Assembly: GCF_018607965.1 (NCBI RefSeq)
Contig: NZ_JABBAM010000061.1
Coordinates: 1 to 64,000 of the forward strand
Direction of reading: 5' to 3'
Length of the DNA stretch: 64,000 nt
Source: Planktotalea sp.
GTDB lineage: Bacteria; Pseudomonadota; Alphaproteobacteria; Rhodobacterales; Rhodobacteraceae
In this document: positions 1-11,451 of the stretch, piece after piece
Layout of the letters: the number at the start of each line of letters is the position of its first letter
Numbering within the stretch: the first letter of the stretch is position 1
The notes under the pieces: model-generated
Told to the model about the DNA's origin: nothing
The model's database searches: none
What the model saw: only the letters and a program-made list of their open reading frames with translations
Program-made: the position numbers and the translations under genes

Positions 1-129
1 GTTATGAGTCCTGACCCTAGGTTTTCGAATGTCAGCAGATCGGCCACGGTTTATTCCCTCGAATTGGTCAATTTTTCAGCATTCTATAGCGGAGAGTGCT
101 GAAAGTAGAAAAGGGGGAATTCCAGACCC

Positions 130-1158
130 TTAACGACGGGGACCAGAGGGCTTGCCGTTTGGACGCCCTGTTGGCTTGCGGTCCATGGGCTTGCCAAAAC
201 CTTTGCCCGAAGGTTTTCCAGAGGGTTTACCCGTTGGTTTTGCACTAGTTTTTCCTCTTGGCTTACCCGCAGGGCGCGCGCGCGCCATTGGATCACTGGT
301 CGCAAACTCGTCTTTGCCGCGCATCGGACCTTTGTTCAGCGGTGGCCGCTTACCACGGGTTACGCTGGTCTTGCCACGCACGGGACGCGCAGGTTTTGCG
401 GGTGCGCCGGGGGCCTCAAGATCATCGTCGGTCATGCCAAGCTGGTCGCGCAGCACCTTACGGCGCAGTTCCTCAACACCGCTGACTTTAAGGTTGTTCA
501 ACTGGAATGGTCCATAGCTGACACGGATCAAACGGTTCACGTTCAGATCAATCGCTTCCATGGCGCGGCGAATTTCACGGTTCTTGCCTTCGCGAATACC
601 AATCGTCAGCCACGCATTTGCGCCCTGCTGGCGGTCAATACTAACCAGCATCGGTTGGAAAATCTCACCCTGCAGGTTCAAACCCTTGCGCAGTGGTTCA
701 AATGTTTCCTCGGTCGGGCGGCCATTAATGCGCACGCGGTATTTGCGCAGCCAACCTGTGGAGGGCAGTTCCAGCTTGCGCTTCATCCCGCCATCGTTGG
801 TCAAAAGGATCAGACCCTCAGAGTTAAGGTCAAGCCGTCCAACGCTCATTACGCGCGGCATGTCTTCGGGCAGATCGTCGTAGATCGTTTTGCGGCCTTT
901 TTCATCACTGTCCGTCGTAACGAGGCCCGCAGGTTTGTGATACATCCACAGGCGCGGAGGCTCTGGCGGGGTCATCGGTTTGCCGTCCACAGTGATGCGC
1001 GCACGTGTTTCCACATTCAGCGCAGGGCTATCGATAATCTTGCCATCAACCGCAATGCGGCCAGCTTCAATCATACGTTCGGCTTCGCGACGCGAGGCAA
1101 CGCCAGCGCGCGCCAAGACTTTTGCGATACGTTCGCCTTTGGGTGTTTCGGTATCCAT
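130..1158 (-). CDS. rluB: 23S rRNA pseudouridine synthase, RsuA/RluB family, with long basic Gly/Lys/Pro C-terminal tail
   Basis: S4-like N-terminus ([27 protein letters not shown]), [17 protein letters not shown] catalytic motif, [12 protein letters not shown]. Confidence 0.9.
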   Translation of the reverse strand: MDTETPKGERIAKVLARAGVASRREAERMIEAGRIAVDGKIIDSPALNVETRARITVDGKPMTPPEPPRLWMYHKPAGLVTTDSDEKGRKTIYDDLPEDMPRVMSVGRLDLNSEGLILLTNDGGMKRKLELPSTGWLRKYRVRINGRPTEETFEPLRKGLNLQGEIFQPMLVSIDRQQGANAWLTIGIREGKNREIRRAMEAIDLNVNRLIRVSYGPFQLNNLKVSGVEELRRKVLRDQLGMTDDDLEAPGAPAKPARPVRGKTSVTRGKRPPLNKGPMRGKDEFATSDPMARARPAGKPRGKTSAKPTGKPSGKPSGKGFGKPMDRKPTGRPNGKPSGPRR

Positions 1159-1212
1159 GGGCTTGCTTTATGCTAAGATAGCGCGCAGCGAAAGGCAGAT
1201 AGGCCAGTATAG

Positions 1213-1662
1213 ATGCAATTCATTTCATTCATGGACGAAGCTTTAGCAGAGGCGCGCTTGGCTGCGGATGCTGGTGAAGTCCCTGTGGGCGCGGTTGTTG
1301 TGCAGGGCGGCGTTATCATCGGGCGCGGTCGCAACGCGACGCGGACAGGGTGTGATCCCTCTGCGCATGCCGAAATCGTAGCAATTCGGCAGGCTTGCGC
1401 GGTATTGGGACAAGAGCGTTTGGTGGGGTGCGATCTATATGTGACGCTGGAACCCTGTGCGATGTGTGCTGGTGCAATTGCCAATGCGCGTATCGCGCGG
1501 CTGTATTTCGGGGCAAGTGATCCGAAATCTGGTGGGGTCACTGTAGGTGCACGCGTGTTTGATCGGGCGCAAAGCCATCATGCGCCAGAAATTTACGATG
1601 GAATCAGTGCGGATGCGACGACGGCATTGCTGCGGGAATTTTTTGCGCCGAAACGCGGTTAG
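1213..1662 (+). CDS. tadA: tRNA-specific adenosine deaminase (nucleoside deaminase)
   Basis: HAE and PCAMCAGA zinc/deaminase motifs; size. Confidence 0.92.
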   Translation: MQFISFMDEALAEARLAADAGEVPVGAVVVQGGVIIGRGRNATRTGCDPSAHAEIVAIRQACAVLGQERLVGCDLYVTLEPCAMCAGAIANARIARLYFGASDPKSGGVTVGARVFDRAQSHHAPEIYDGISADATTALLREFFAPKRG

Positions 1663-1725
1663 AACGCGTTAAACTGTCGCTTTTGCATCTTGCTCGCTTT
1701 GCCATTTACAGGCAGCGTAGCACGC

Positions 1726-2709
1726 ATGAAAACACCTTTGATTGATAACCTGCAATACGCCAACTGGTCTGAAACTATCTTCCGCCAAATGCGGGCAGGC
1801 GGCGTGGACGCGGTTCACGTGACCATCGCCTATCACGAGAGCTTCCGTGAAATGGTGCTGAACCTTGAGGCGTTCAATCGCTGGTTCGAACGGTTTCCTG
1901 AGCTGATCTTCAAAGGCACATGCGCCGCCGATGTTCGTTTTGCCCAAGAAACGGGACGCACCGCGATCTTTTTCGGGTTTCAAAACCCAAGCCCGATTGA
2001 GGATGACATTGGCTTGGTCGAAATCTGCCACCAGCTTGGCATACGTTTCATGCAGTTGACCTATAACAACCAATCTCTGCTCGCGACGGGATGTTATGAG
2101 GACGACGACACGGGCCTGACCCGTATGGGCAAGCAAGTTGTTGCGGAAATGAACCGCGTCGGCATGGTGGTTGATATGTCCCATTCCGCGGATCGCTCGA
2201 CCTTAGAAGCGATTGAGCATTCCAGTCGCCCGATAGCGATAACCCACGCGAATCCCGATTGGTGGCATCCTGCGTTGCGCAATAAGTCGGACGAGGTGTT
2301 GAAGGCTTTGACGGGTAGGGGCGGCATGCTGGGTTTCTCGGTCTATCCGCATCACTTGAAAGATGGATCCGACTGCACCTTGCAAAGCTTTTGCGAAATG
2401 GTGGCAGAGGCGGCGTCGCGTTACGGGGCCGAGCACCTTGGGATCGGAACGGACCTGTGCCAAGATCAACCCGATAGCATCGTTGAGTGGATGCGCGTGG
2501 GGCGCTGGAGCAAAGTGATAGATTACGGGGAGGGCAGCGCAAGCGACGCGGGTTTCCCCCCCATGCCAAGCTGGTTCAACGACAACCGTGATTTCGGGAT
2601 TGTCTCGCAGGGTCTTTTGGACGTAGGCTTTAGCATAGACGAGATGGAGGGGATCATGGGCGGCAATTGGCTGAATTTCTATGATGCCTCCTTTGGTCCC
2701 GCAAAATGA
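1726..2709 (+). CDS. membrane dipeptidase, peptidase M19 family
   Basis: VVDMSHSADRSTLEAIEHSSRPIAITHAN, GIGTDLCQD; start chosen at ATG 1726 within ORF 1690..2709. Confidence 0.82.
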   Translation: MKTPLIDNLQYANWSETIFRQMRAGGVDAVHVTIAYHESFREMVLNLEAFNRWFERFPELIFKGTCAADVRFAQETGRTAIFFGFQNPSPIEDDIGLVEICHQLGIRFMQLTYNNQSLLATGCYEDDDTGLTRMGKQVVAEMNRVGMVVDMSHSADRSTLEAIEHSSRPIAITHANPDWWHPALRNKSDEVLKALTGRGGMLGFSVYPHHLKDGSDCTLQSFCEMVAEAASRYGAEHLGIGTDLCQDQPDSIVEWMRVGRWSKVIDYGEGSASDAGFPPMPSWFNDNRDFGIVSQGLLDVGFSIDEMEGIMGGNWLNFYDASFGPAK

Positions 2710-4358
2710 GCGCGCCAGAACTTGAAATGACCCCGCAAATTGCGTTGCGCCCACCCAGCACAGTCATGCGCTTGCGACGTTTGGGGGCAATGTTCCCGAC
2801 ACGCGTTTCGTTTTTGCGTACCTTGATGCGTGATCTGGCGGCTGAGAACGTGCAGGTCACGCGCCCTTTTTGGAATATGGACGCGGATGGTTTTGGCCAT
2901 GCGGTTTATACCGTCCGCCTTGGTGGGTACGATTATTCCTTGGTCGCGATCTCAACCGATCTGCCACCCGAAATGCGCACGGATCGTGTGATCGCGACGG
3001 CGTGGGACAGCGCGTATGTGCTCTACGATGGGATTCCCGGCACAAATGAGATCGCGCGCATTGTGGCGAGCGCACCTCACCAAGAAGCCTCGCGCTATAC
3101 ATTGCGTGATCTGGTTCTAAGTCGCGCCAACAAATCGGTGCGCTTGTTCCAGCATGTCACGGACGCGCTGAAACGCGGCGAACAACCAGACGAACACATG
3201 GTGCGCGACGTGGGGTATCTGATGCGCACGACGGCGGTCTATGGCAACGGTAAATTTGGCATCGCGGATCGTGCACATATTGCGGATCGCCCGTGTCTTG
3301 GCGGGCCATTCGCCATTGAAATGCTGACGGTATGGTTGATCCGTGGGTTCACCCATGATCTGGCCGAACATGTGGGCGGCGCGCCACTTGATCCCAAACT
3401 GAAGCGTCATTTGGGAATTGGAAATTCTACAGGGCTGGGCATGGCACCGTTCTTGGTCAGCCATCCGCGTTTGCTGGATAGTTGGATGCAGGTGCGCGAA
3501 ACGGCCTTAGCGCGGGTTGCGGCACTGACTGTTTTGAACGGCGATCAGCAGATGCAAATTCTGGCTCTGGCACAACGTGCGGCGCAGCATTTGAAGGAAT
3601 GGTCTGTGCCAGATGAGATTGCACAGGACCGTATCACCCAATTGCGCGCGGATTGGCCCGCGGTGCAGGCGTTGCTTGAGGAAACACTCGAACAACCGGA
3701 TCCGATTGCCAAGATCCTAAACGCCTCGGAAAGATGGTTTGAAGATACCCAAGAACTGCTGGTTGCGCTTTTGCTGGAACCTTTCGGGGAATTGATCGAC
3801 GGGCTAACCGATTGCATGGCCAACCCGTATGAAGCGCAGATTGCTCCTGCGATGACTGTTTCAGACCTAACTGCGTTGATCGCGCGTGATTGGGATTGGG
3901 CCTGCGACATTGATTTCGAGAGCAAGTGCGAGACTGCGCAATTTTGGTATGTGTCCGAGGCCAAGCAAGAGCCGCGCCTTGGGCTGCGCCATGAAGAAGA
4001 CGGCGCAGAGCTGGAAAGCCCACTGGATATCGCGCGCCAAGTTGCGCGGTTGTCAGATGCGTTAGAGGGCGAGACAGGCATCGTTGCTGAACTTTTGCTC
4101 AAACGTCCTGATCTGCGATTTGCGACGCGACGCGTGCAATCCCTTGCCATCGCGCCCTACGGCGAAATCTGCGACAACATGATTGGCGAAGACTGCCTGC
4201 CGATTGATATGCTGCGCTGTAAGCTTTCGTTCTTTGGGGCCGCCAAGTTTGATCCCAAGTCGGATCGCTGGACGCGGATTACCATGTGCCAAGGCGCGCC
4301 CTTGTTCGGGGAACTTGGGAACGCTGACGACTGGTGGTTGCCGTGTTTCGGGGAGTGA
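2706..4358 (+). CDS. hypothetical protein, 550 aa
   Basis: Long ORF overlapping the upstream stop by 4 nt; no family recognised. Confidence 0.7.
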   Translation: MSAPELEMTPQIALRPPSTVMRLRRLGAMFPTRVSFLRTLMRDLAAENVQVTRPFWNMDADGFGHAVYTVRLGGYDYSLVAISTDLPPEMRTDRVIATAWDSAYVLYDGIPGTNEIARIVASAPHQEASRYTLRDLVLSRANKSVRLFQHVTDALKRGEQPDEHMVRDVGYLMRTTAVYGNGKFGIADRAHIADRPCLGGPFAIEMLTVWLIRGFTHDLAEHVGGAPLDPKLKRHLGIGNSTGLGMAPFLVSHPRLLDSWMQVRETALARVAALTVLNGDQQMQILALAQRAAQHLKEWSVPDEIAQDRITQLRADWPAVQALLEETLEQPDPIAKILNASERWFEDTQELLVALLLEPFGELIDGLTDCMANPYEAQIAPAMTVSDLTALIARDWDWACDIDFESKCETAQFWYVSEAKQEPRLGLRHEEDGAELESPLDIARQVARLSDALEGETGIVAELLLKRPDLRFATRRVQSLAIAPYGEICDNMIGEDCLPIDMLRCKLSFFGAAKFDPKSDRWTRITMCQGAPLFGELGNADDWWLPCFGE

Positions 4359-4361
4359 CGC

Positions 4362-4802
4362 ATGCGCTCTGCCAATGAAATTGCAGGCATGGTTCTGAAA
4401 GCAGCACGCGGAGCAGGGATGCCACTTGGCTGCGCAGAGGAATTGTCACGTGCCGCACCCAATTTGGCTGCGCGGGATGCATTGGCGATTGTTCCAAAGT
4501 TGCTAGCACTTGATTTCGCGGCACCAGCCTACGTGGAAAACGCTATATCAGGGGGGCATCCCGTTCATGCAATTATCGCTTGGCGCGACTTTTGTGCTTC
4601 GGGTTTGGAGGTTCGCCTTGAGACAGCGGTGCCCCCAGATCTGCTGGGCGCAATGCAGACCGCAACACCGCAGGCTGGGCCTTTCGACATTGCTCCCGAT
4701 ATCTGGGATAAATTGCAAAGCTTTGCAGAGCGCACGTTCGTTCCTGAAACCGATGCCTCGCGTCTAGCAGGCGCAGGTGCTGGCCTAACGGATAACGACT
4801 AA
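4362..4802 (+). CDS. hypothetical protein, DUF3726-like
   Basis: [27 protein letters not shown]-terminus; 3 nt after upstream ORF. Confidence 0.6.
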   Translation: MRSANEIAGMVLKAARGAGMPLGCAEELSRAAPNLAARDALAIVPKLLALDFAAPAYVENAISGGHPVHAIIAWRDFCASGLEVRLETAVPPDLLGAMQTATPQAGPFDIAPDIWDKLQSFAERTFVPETDASRLAGAGAGLTDND

Positions 4803-5596
4803 ATCAGGGGTTTGTCCGCGACGTAGTCTGCGAACACATCCGTCGGGTAGGTCACATGTGCAAGGTACAATCCCTCTGGCGGGCTAACTGTGCCACACGC
4901 GGTTCTATCGCGTGCCTCAAGCGCTGTTTTCACATCATCTGGCGTCCACATGCCGGATCCAACGCATTCAAGCGTACCGACAAAGCTGCGCACTTGGTTA
5001 TGTAGGAACGACCGCGACCGCACGGTAAAGCGTATTTCTGGACCAGAGGGGCCATCGATTTGGCGCACTGTCAGTTCATCTAATGTCTTGATCGGACTTA
5101 CAGCTTGGCATTTGGTCGACCGGAACGTCGTGAAATCATGCATGCCCAGCAAATGCTGCGCGCCTTCTTGCATCGCCCCCAAATCAAGCTGACGGGGAAC
5201 TTGCCAGACCAAACCTGCATCATGGGTGGCAGGGGAACGGCGCATCAACATGCGAAATTCGTAGCGGCGTTCTTGGGCACTGAAGCGCGCGTGCCAATCA
5301 TCGTCGACCAATGCACAGCTCACGATCGAAATTGGATCAGGCTTCAGGTGGTAGTTGATCGCCCCCACAAGACGGAAAGGTTCCCATTCGCGCGACATCT
5401 CGCAATGCGCGACTTGTCCGCATGCGTGCACGCCTGCGTCCGTGCGCCCCGCCGCTGCAATCGTTTGTGGGCGACCTTGTTCCAGCATCGCGAGCGCGTC
5501 TTCGATCCGTCCCTGCACAGAGACATGTTCTTTTTGACGTTGCCAGCCCACGAAAGGGCCACCGTTGTATTCAACTTTGAGTGCGTATCTAGGCAT
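4799..5596 (-). CDS. truA: tRNA pseudouridine(38-40) synthase
   Basis: [29 protein letters not shown]. Confidence 0.93.
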   Translation of the reverse strand: MPRYALKVEYNGGPFVGWQRQKEHVSVQGRIEDALAMLEQGRPQTIAAAGRTDAGVHACGQVAHCEMSREWEPFRLVGAINYHLKPDPISIVSCALVDDDWHARFSAQERRYEFRMLMRRSPATHDAGLVWQVPRQLDLGAMQEGAQHLLGMHDFTTFRSTKCQAVSPIKTLDELTVRQIDGPSGPEIRFTVRSRSFLHNQVRSFVGTLECVGSGMWTPDDVKTALEARDRTACGTVSPPEGLYLAHVTYPTDVFADYVADKPLI

Positions 5597-5662
5597 GGCG
5601 CTGCTTTAGCGATCTAGGGGGCGGGGAACAATCCTTTTCCCCTCTGGTAACACGGGGCGGGC

Positions 5663-7120
5663 ATGCCTATCCTTTTAAGGAGCGAATGTATCGGGGCAGT
5701 ATCAGTGGTCATATCAACTATCGCAGATGGAATAGTGCGCACCATCGAGGGCGCGCGCGATACTGTGAACGAAACACTATTTGAACCTGTGATCCGCTTG
5801 GGGGTCACAGGATTGGCGCGCTCTGGCAAGACAGTGTTCATTACGTCTTTGGTGGCGAACCTGCTGGATCGGGGTCGTATGCCCCAGCTTTTTGCCGCTG
5901 CAGAGGGTCGTATTTCGGCGGCGTATCTAAAACCCCAACCTGATGATACAGTTCCGCGCTTTGAGTATGAGGCGCATTTGGGGACACTGACAGCGCGCGA
6001 ACCCCATTGGCCCGACAGCACACGTGCAATTTCGGAATTGCGTGTGTCGTTGAAGGTGCAACCGAACGGCTTGTTAGTTGGTTTGCAAGGTCCGCGCACG
6101 GTACATCTCGATATCGTCGATTATCCGGGGGAATGGCTACTTGATCTGGCGTTGCTCGACAAAAGCTATGACGAATGGACGGCCGACGTTCTGGAACGCA
6201 TAGAAACGCGTTCTGAAGCGGAGAGTTATCGCGCGTTATTGGACGCGACGGATGCAACAGCCAAGCTAGATGAGCCAGAAGCGCAAGGTCTAGCCGCCAG
6301 CTTTACCGAATATCTGCAAAGTGCACGCGACAACGGGTATTACGATTGCACACCGGGTCGCTTTCTTTTGCCGGGGGATCTAGCAGGCAGCCCTGCGATC
6401 ACCTTCGCGCCGATCCGTGATGCTGCAAACGCGCCGCGCCGCTCACTCGGGCATGAAATGGCGCGCCGCTACGAGGCGTATAAATCCCACGTCGTTAAAC
6501 CATTCTTTCGGGACCACTTTTCGCGCATAGACCGACAGGTTGTTTTGGTGGATGCGCTGGGCGCAATTCACAACGGGCCACGCGCTGTTGAAGACTTGCG
6601 CGGCGCAATGACAGATATTCTGAGTGCGTTTAGACCTGGAACCAATGCATTCCTATCGCGGCTTTTGCTTGGAAAACGTGTGGAGCGTATCCTGTTTGCG
6701 GCCAGCAAGGCGGATCATTTGCATCATTCACAGCACCCTGAATTGACGGCAATCATGGAGGCCCTGACACGGGACGCCCGCGACAAGGCCAGTTTTGCGG
6801 GGGCGCAAACGGCGTCTATGGCATTGGCTGCCCTACGGGCGACCACGGAAGAGACGCTTGATCATAACGGGGCCAAGCTAGACTGCGTGCGTGGCACGTT
6901 GCTCGATACTGGTAAACAAGCGGCGTTTTATCCTGGGCAATTGCCCAAAGACCCATCGCATTTGCTGGGGCCTGCAAGGGAGCGGGCGCAAGCTTGGCTG
7001 GATCAGGATTATCAAATCATGCGATTTTCGCCCGCGCCTTTGACGTTGAAGCCCGGATACGGCCCGCCGCACATCCGCCTCGACAAGGCTACGCAGTTCT
7101 TGGTTGGTGATAAGTTATGA
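5663..7120 (+). CDS. YcjX-like P-loop protein (DUF463)
   Basis: GVTGLARSGKTVFITSLVANLL Walker A, VDYPGEWLLDL; start uncertain (alternatives a little downstream). Confidence 0.85.
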   Translation: MPILLRSECIGAVSVVISTIADGIVRTIEGARDTVNETLFEPVIRLGVTGLARSGKTVFITSLVANLLDRGRMPQLFAAAEGRISAAYLKPQPDDTVPRFEYEAHLGTLTAREPHWPDSTRAISELRVSLKVQPNGLLVGLQGPRTVHLDIVDYPGEWLLDLALLDKSYDEWTADVLERIETRSEAESYRALLDATDATAKLDEPEAQGLAASFTEYLQSARDNGYYDCTPGRFLLPGDLAGSPAITFAPIRDAANAPRRSLGHEMARRYEAYKSHVVKPFFRDHFSRIDRQVVLVDALGAIHNGPRAVEDLRGAMTDILSAFRPGTNAFLSRLLLGKRVERILFAASKADHLHHSQHPELTAIMEALTRDARDKASFAGAQTASMALAALRATTEETLDHNGAKLDCVRGTLLDTGKQAAFYPGQLPKDPSHLLGPARERAQAWLDQDYQIMRFSPAPLTLKPGYGPPHIRLDKATQFLVGDKL

Positions 7121-7578
7121 ATATGATCCCGCGACCTGCGCGTTCGACCGATGCGGGGACACTAGGCGCGATGCTGTCAGAAGTGGTTGCGGCCAACGCG
7201 TGGAAACCGCAGCTGCATTCGAAGGCACAAGACATTGCGCATATGGGCGAATTGGTTGATCGCGGTTGGGTGACGGTTTGCGAAGTGGATCGTGACATCA
7301 GCGGTTTCTTGGCCTGTGACGGTGCGGTGGTTCAATCGCTATATGAGCAAGGCAGCGCGCAGAACGCAGGGATCGGCGCAGGGTTGCTTAGTCATGCCAA
7401 AGCCACCCATCAAGCAATAGAACTCTGGACATTCCAAGCCAATACAGGCGCGCAGCGGTTCTATGTAAAGCACGGTTTCAAAGAGGTTGAACGCACGGAT
7501 GGGGCGGGCAACGCTGAGGGTTTGCCCGACATCCGTTTTGTTTGGTCCGCTGATGATAAGGAGAGAGCGCATGGTTAA
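7117..7578 (+). CDS. GNAT family N-acetyltransferase
   Basis: GIGAGLLSHAKA acetyl-CoA motif and ANTGAQRFYVKHGF; 4-nt overlap with upstream gene. Confidence 0.85.
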   Translation: MNMIPRPARSTDAGTLGAMLSEVVAANAWKPQLHSKAQDIAHMGELVDRGWVTVCEVDRDISGFLACDGAVVQSLYEQGSAQNAGIGAGLLSHAKATHQAIELWTFQANTGAQRFYVKHGFKEVERTDGAGNAEGLPDIRFVWSADDKERAHG

Positions 7579-8566
7579 AGGCCCCGTTCTTATTGATCTA
7601 GAAGATGCGCCTATACTCGAAGAGGGTCCCGAGGCGGCACAGCCTGTTCCCGATCTCGACGCGCCTGCACCCACAGGGCAAGCTATGCAGACGGTGGCAA
7701 CTTTGGCTGCGCGTCGTCCGTCCAGATTGACCAAATGGTTCTGGGGGTTGCTGCTGTCGCTCATGGGGTTCGCCATTTCGCTGGCAGCTTGGGATTTCAC
7801 AATGGGATTAATCGCCCGTGTGCCTATACTGGGGTACGCGCTCACGGGATTGATGGTGGCCTTTATTTTGGTTCTGCTGGTTATGGCTTTGCGTGAACTT
7901 GCGGCATTCTCGCGGCTTAAGCGGATGGACGTGTTGCACCGCGCAGGCGAGGCCGCGCGCGCCAGTGGTGATCTTGCAGAGGCCAAGATCGTCGTCGATC
8001 AGATCACGCGGCTTTATAAAGGGCGCGAAGATACCCGCTGGGGGCGCGACGCTTTGGCCGACAAAAGTGCGGATATCTTGGACGGTGATGGGCTGCTCGA
8101 TCTGGCGGAGCGCGATGTTCTTGGTCCGCTCGACACCGCCGCAACCCGCGAGATTGAGGCCGCAGCGCGTCAGGTGGCGATGGTGACGGCGCTTGTTCCT
8201 TTGGCTTTGGCGGATGTCGCGACGGCGCTCACGTCTAATCTGCGTATGATCCGCCGGATTGCTGAAATTTACGGTGGGCGTTCTGGTGCGCTGGGCAATT
8301 GGCGTTTGACGCGGGCCGTCATGACGCATTTGGTCGCAACAGGTGCGGTGGCGATTGGCGATGATTTTCTGTCTTCTATCGCGGGGGGCGGGGTGCTTGG
8401 CAAAGTCTCGCGCCGCTTTGGCGAGGGCGTTGTAAACGGTGCCTTGACCGCGCGGGTTGGCGTGGCTGCGATGGAGGTTTGTCGCCCTTTGCCGTTTAAT
8501 GCGCTAAAGCGACCCTCAGTAACGGGCTTGGTCAGCCGTGCGTTGACGGGGCTGTTTGGTAAATAA
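7571..8566 (+). CDS. YcjF/TIGR01620-like membrane protein (DUF697)
   Basis: Two N-terminal TM segments, DUF697-like C-terminal region (TARVGVAAMEVCRPLPF); next to YcjX as usual; start ATG 7571. Confidence 0.8.
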   Translation: MVKGPVLIDLEDAPILEEGPEAAQPVPDLDAPAPTGQAMQTVATLAARRPSRLTKWFWGLLLSLMGFAISLAAWDFTMGLIARVPILGYALTGLMVAFILVLLVMALRELAAFSRLKRMDVLHRAGEAARASGDLAEAKIVVDQITRLYKGREDTRWGRDALADKSADILDGDGLLDLAERDVLGPLDTAATREIEAAARQVAMVTALVPLALADVATALTSNLRMIRRIAEIYGGRSGALGNWRLTRAVMTHLVATGAVAIGDDFLSSIAGGGVLGKVSRRFGEGVVNGALTARVGVAAMEVCRPLPFNALKRPSVTGLVSRALTGLFGK

Positions 8567-8577
8567 GGGTGGTCGGT

Positions 8578-11300
8578 ATGGAAGTTGCGCTGGGTTTGAT
8601 TGCAGTTTTTATAGCAATTGCGGTGCTGTCGACGCCGTTTGGAGTTGTGCATCTCATGCGCAAAACCAGCGCTTTGACGCAACGAATTGAGCTTCTTGAG
8701 AGCTCTTTAAACGACCCTGTGAAGGCTGAAACAGTCAGCGCTGAACCTCTTTGGGAACCGTCACAGTCGCAAATTGAACCAGACCCGATCGCTGCGAAAA
8801 CGGCCCAAGACGCCGTGCGCACCGCCGCCAAGGTTGCTTCAAATCCAGAGGCAATGCCAAAGTCTTTTTTATTCAGAGGTGATGTCTTTGTCAGTGCATT
8901 TGAGTGGCTCAAAGAAAACTGGTTCCTTGGCATAGCTGCAATTTCGCTCGCTCTTGCTGGGATTTTCACGGTTCAATACGGTGTCGAGCAAGGGCTGCTA
9001 ACGCTTTTCGCCCGTATCATGGGGGCGCTGGGCCTTGGCGCGGTGTTCATCTGCGTCGGTGAATTTGCGCGCCGCCGTTTCGGGGATGACGCAGGCACGA
9101 CGCGCGGGTTACCTTCGACCTTCTCGGGCGCGGGGATCGTTACGCTGTTTGCAGCCGTTCTATCAGCGCGCCATCTGTATGATATGCTGCCCTCTGATCT
9201 GACCCTGATTGCATTGATCGGCGTTGCGGCGTTGTCGATTGTTTTGGGTTGGTTCTATGGGCCGTTCTTGGCTGCTGTTGGTGTCGCGGGGGCGCTCAGC
9301 GCGCCATTTATTGTGGGCGGATCTAGCGACGCGCCCCATCTGTTCTTCTACTATTTCGCGCTGATTGTTGTGATGGCGCTTGCAATTTATACGGTGCGGC
9401 GCTGGGCGTGGGTGTCTGTTCTTGCAATAATTGGCGGCTTCCTTGCGACGTGGATGCTGTTGATCAGCGGCGCGGGTGAAGCCCATGCGTTGGTCTTTGG
9501 TGTCATCGTTACATTCGCCGCAACAGCAATTCCGCAACGTCGCATTTGACCTGATCAAAGTGGGGCAATGCTTTGTGATGCGGTGATGAAATCCGTGGGC
9601 AAGGGTGGTTTCGGATGGCCAGATTTCCCAGCGCGTCTTGCGGGTGGGACGTTTATTGCGGCGATGTTGCTGGGTGTGGTGGTTTCGTTGCAGACATCTG
9701 TAGCGCTTGAAAATTGGTTGGGTGTATTCAACATTGTTGCGCTTGGCCTGCTTGCCTTGATCTGGATACACCGTGCGCCTGCCTTGCAAGATCTGATCGC
9801 GTTGGCCCCCAATCGCAATTTTAGCACTTCTCGTCTTGCTGCCGCTAGATAACGCACCAATATTTGAGGACTTCACGGGCACCGCTTAGGCTGATCGTGT
9901 TGAGGACATGACCGTACCGCGCGCAGCCAGCGTGTTTACGTGTATCTTTTTTTCCTTTGCGGCGCTCGGGTTTTGGCGTGCATCTTTAGGTGTGCGTGGA
10001 TCGCTGATCTGGATAGGGGCAAGCGCGTTCGCTTTGCCTTTGGTGCTAGGTGCATTGGAAATTTTCTGGACGCCAACAAACTTCATCGGAGCCTACCTTT
10101 GGGCAGGTCATGCAATCGCTGCTGCTATCCTAATGACAGCCCTTGCAGAACGCGCGGCCAAACGCTGGGTGGGGGACATGCGTCCCGCCGCGCTTTATGC
10201 CATGTCTGCATTGTCGCTGATTGCCTTTGCGCTTATAATTAATCCTCAGCACAGCTGCCTTAAGCGTCGCAATCGCGGTCATGATTGTTATCGCGGCCCT
10301 TGTTGACCGCCGCTTTGATATGGCGTGGCTTGGTCTATTTATCCAACTTGCGGTGGCCGTTCTCGCATGGCGCTTCCTCTTTGATCCGGGCATCCCGTGG
10401 GCGTCATTGTGGAATACGCCGTTGTGGGACGTCTTGTTGGGTTACGCGGCCCCGATCGCACTGATGGGCTTGGCGTGGCTGATATTGCGGCGGCTCAAAC
10501 GGATCGGTGCGCAACTGTCGCTGGAAAGTGCGATCTGGTCTTTTGGTGCAGTGTTCATTTTGATCTTGCTTGAACGCGCCTTGCGCAATGATATCGACAG
10601 TTTCTGGGGGCTTTCGCTGTCGGGATCGGTCTTGCTAACCTCGATGGGCGCGCAGCTTTATCGCTGGCGCAAGGGGCGTCGCCTGGCGTGGGTGCGCTTT
10701 GGTTTGGGATCCTTGTTAGGGGGTTTTGCGACGATCACATTGTTCGTTGGATTGGTTGCAATGTCCCTCGTGACACGAGCGGGTGCGCGCGAAATCAAGG
10801 GGCCGCTCCTGTTGGATACCATCGCTGTTGGCTACCTTATCCCCGCCGCGATCTTGGCTGTACTTGCGTGGAAATTGGAGCATCTTAGCCGGTATGTGCG
10901 CACCGCTTTTGCTGGCATTGCGACGATTATGGCGGTGGCTTATGTTGCCTTCGAAATCCGACGCTTTTGGCAAGGCGCTGAAATTGCAGGCCGCTCTGTC
11001 AGCCAAGGCGAGCTTTACAGCTACACGATCGCGATGCTGCTGGCCTCTGTGGCGCTGTTGTTCATTGCCTTTGCACGCCGCTCTCATGTGTTATGTAAAC
11101 TGGCAATGGCGGGGATTGCGGTGACAATCGCGAAAGTCTTCCTCATTGATATGAGCGGACTTACGGGCTTGATCCGCGCCGCGTCCTTCCTCAGTCTTGG
11201 CCTCGTGCTCTCGGCGCTTGCATGGCTTAGTTGCGCAATGACGGCGCGCTGGGAAAGGGGCGGTGTCAAGGAAGATGAACCATCACTGGACGCCACCTAG
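8578..11300 (+). pseudogene. DUF2339 multi-TM membrane protein, disrupted
   Basis: Collinear pieces 8569..9549, 9568..9852 (same frame, TGA between), 9908..10306 (shifted), 10281..11300 (shifted again), all hydrophobic and continuous with one DUF2339-type protein. Confidence 0.75.
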
Positions 11301-11451
11301 CACCGTGCCTATAAGCAGCCCTAACATGGCCCTGATATTCGCGACACTTATACGAATTACAGGCCCGGCGCTCTGAGACAGAGCCGCCGGGACCAAGCGT
11401 ATGGGTTTACCCTCGCTGCCCTTCTTTCCTTGATATATTCCGTTCCAAAGG

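Noticed and set aside
152-1246. Plus-strand ORFs opposite rluB (152..517, 560..883, 655..1176, 980..1246)
   Set aside because: Shadow ORFs in high-GC DNA opposite a well-supported gene; no recognisable domains.
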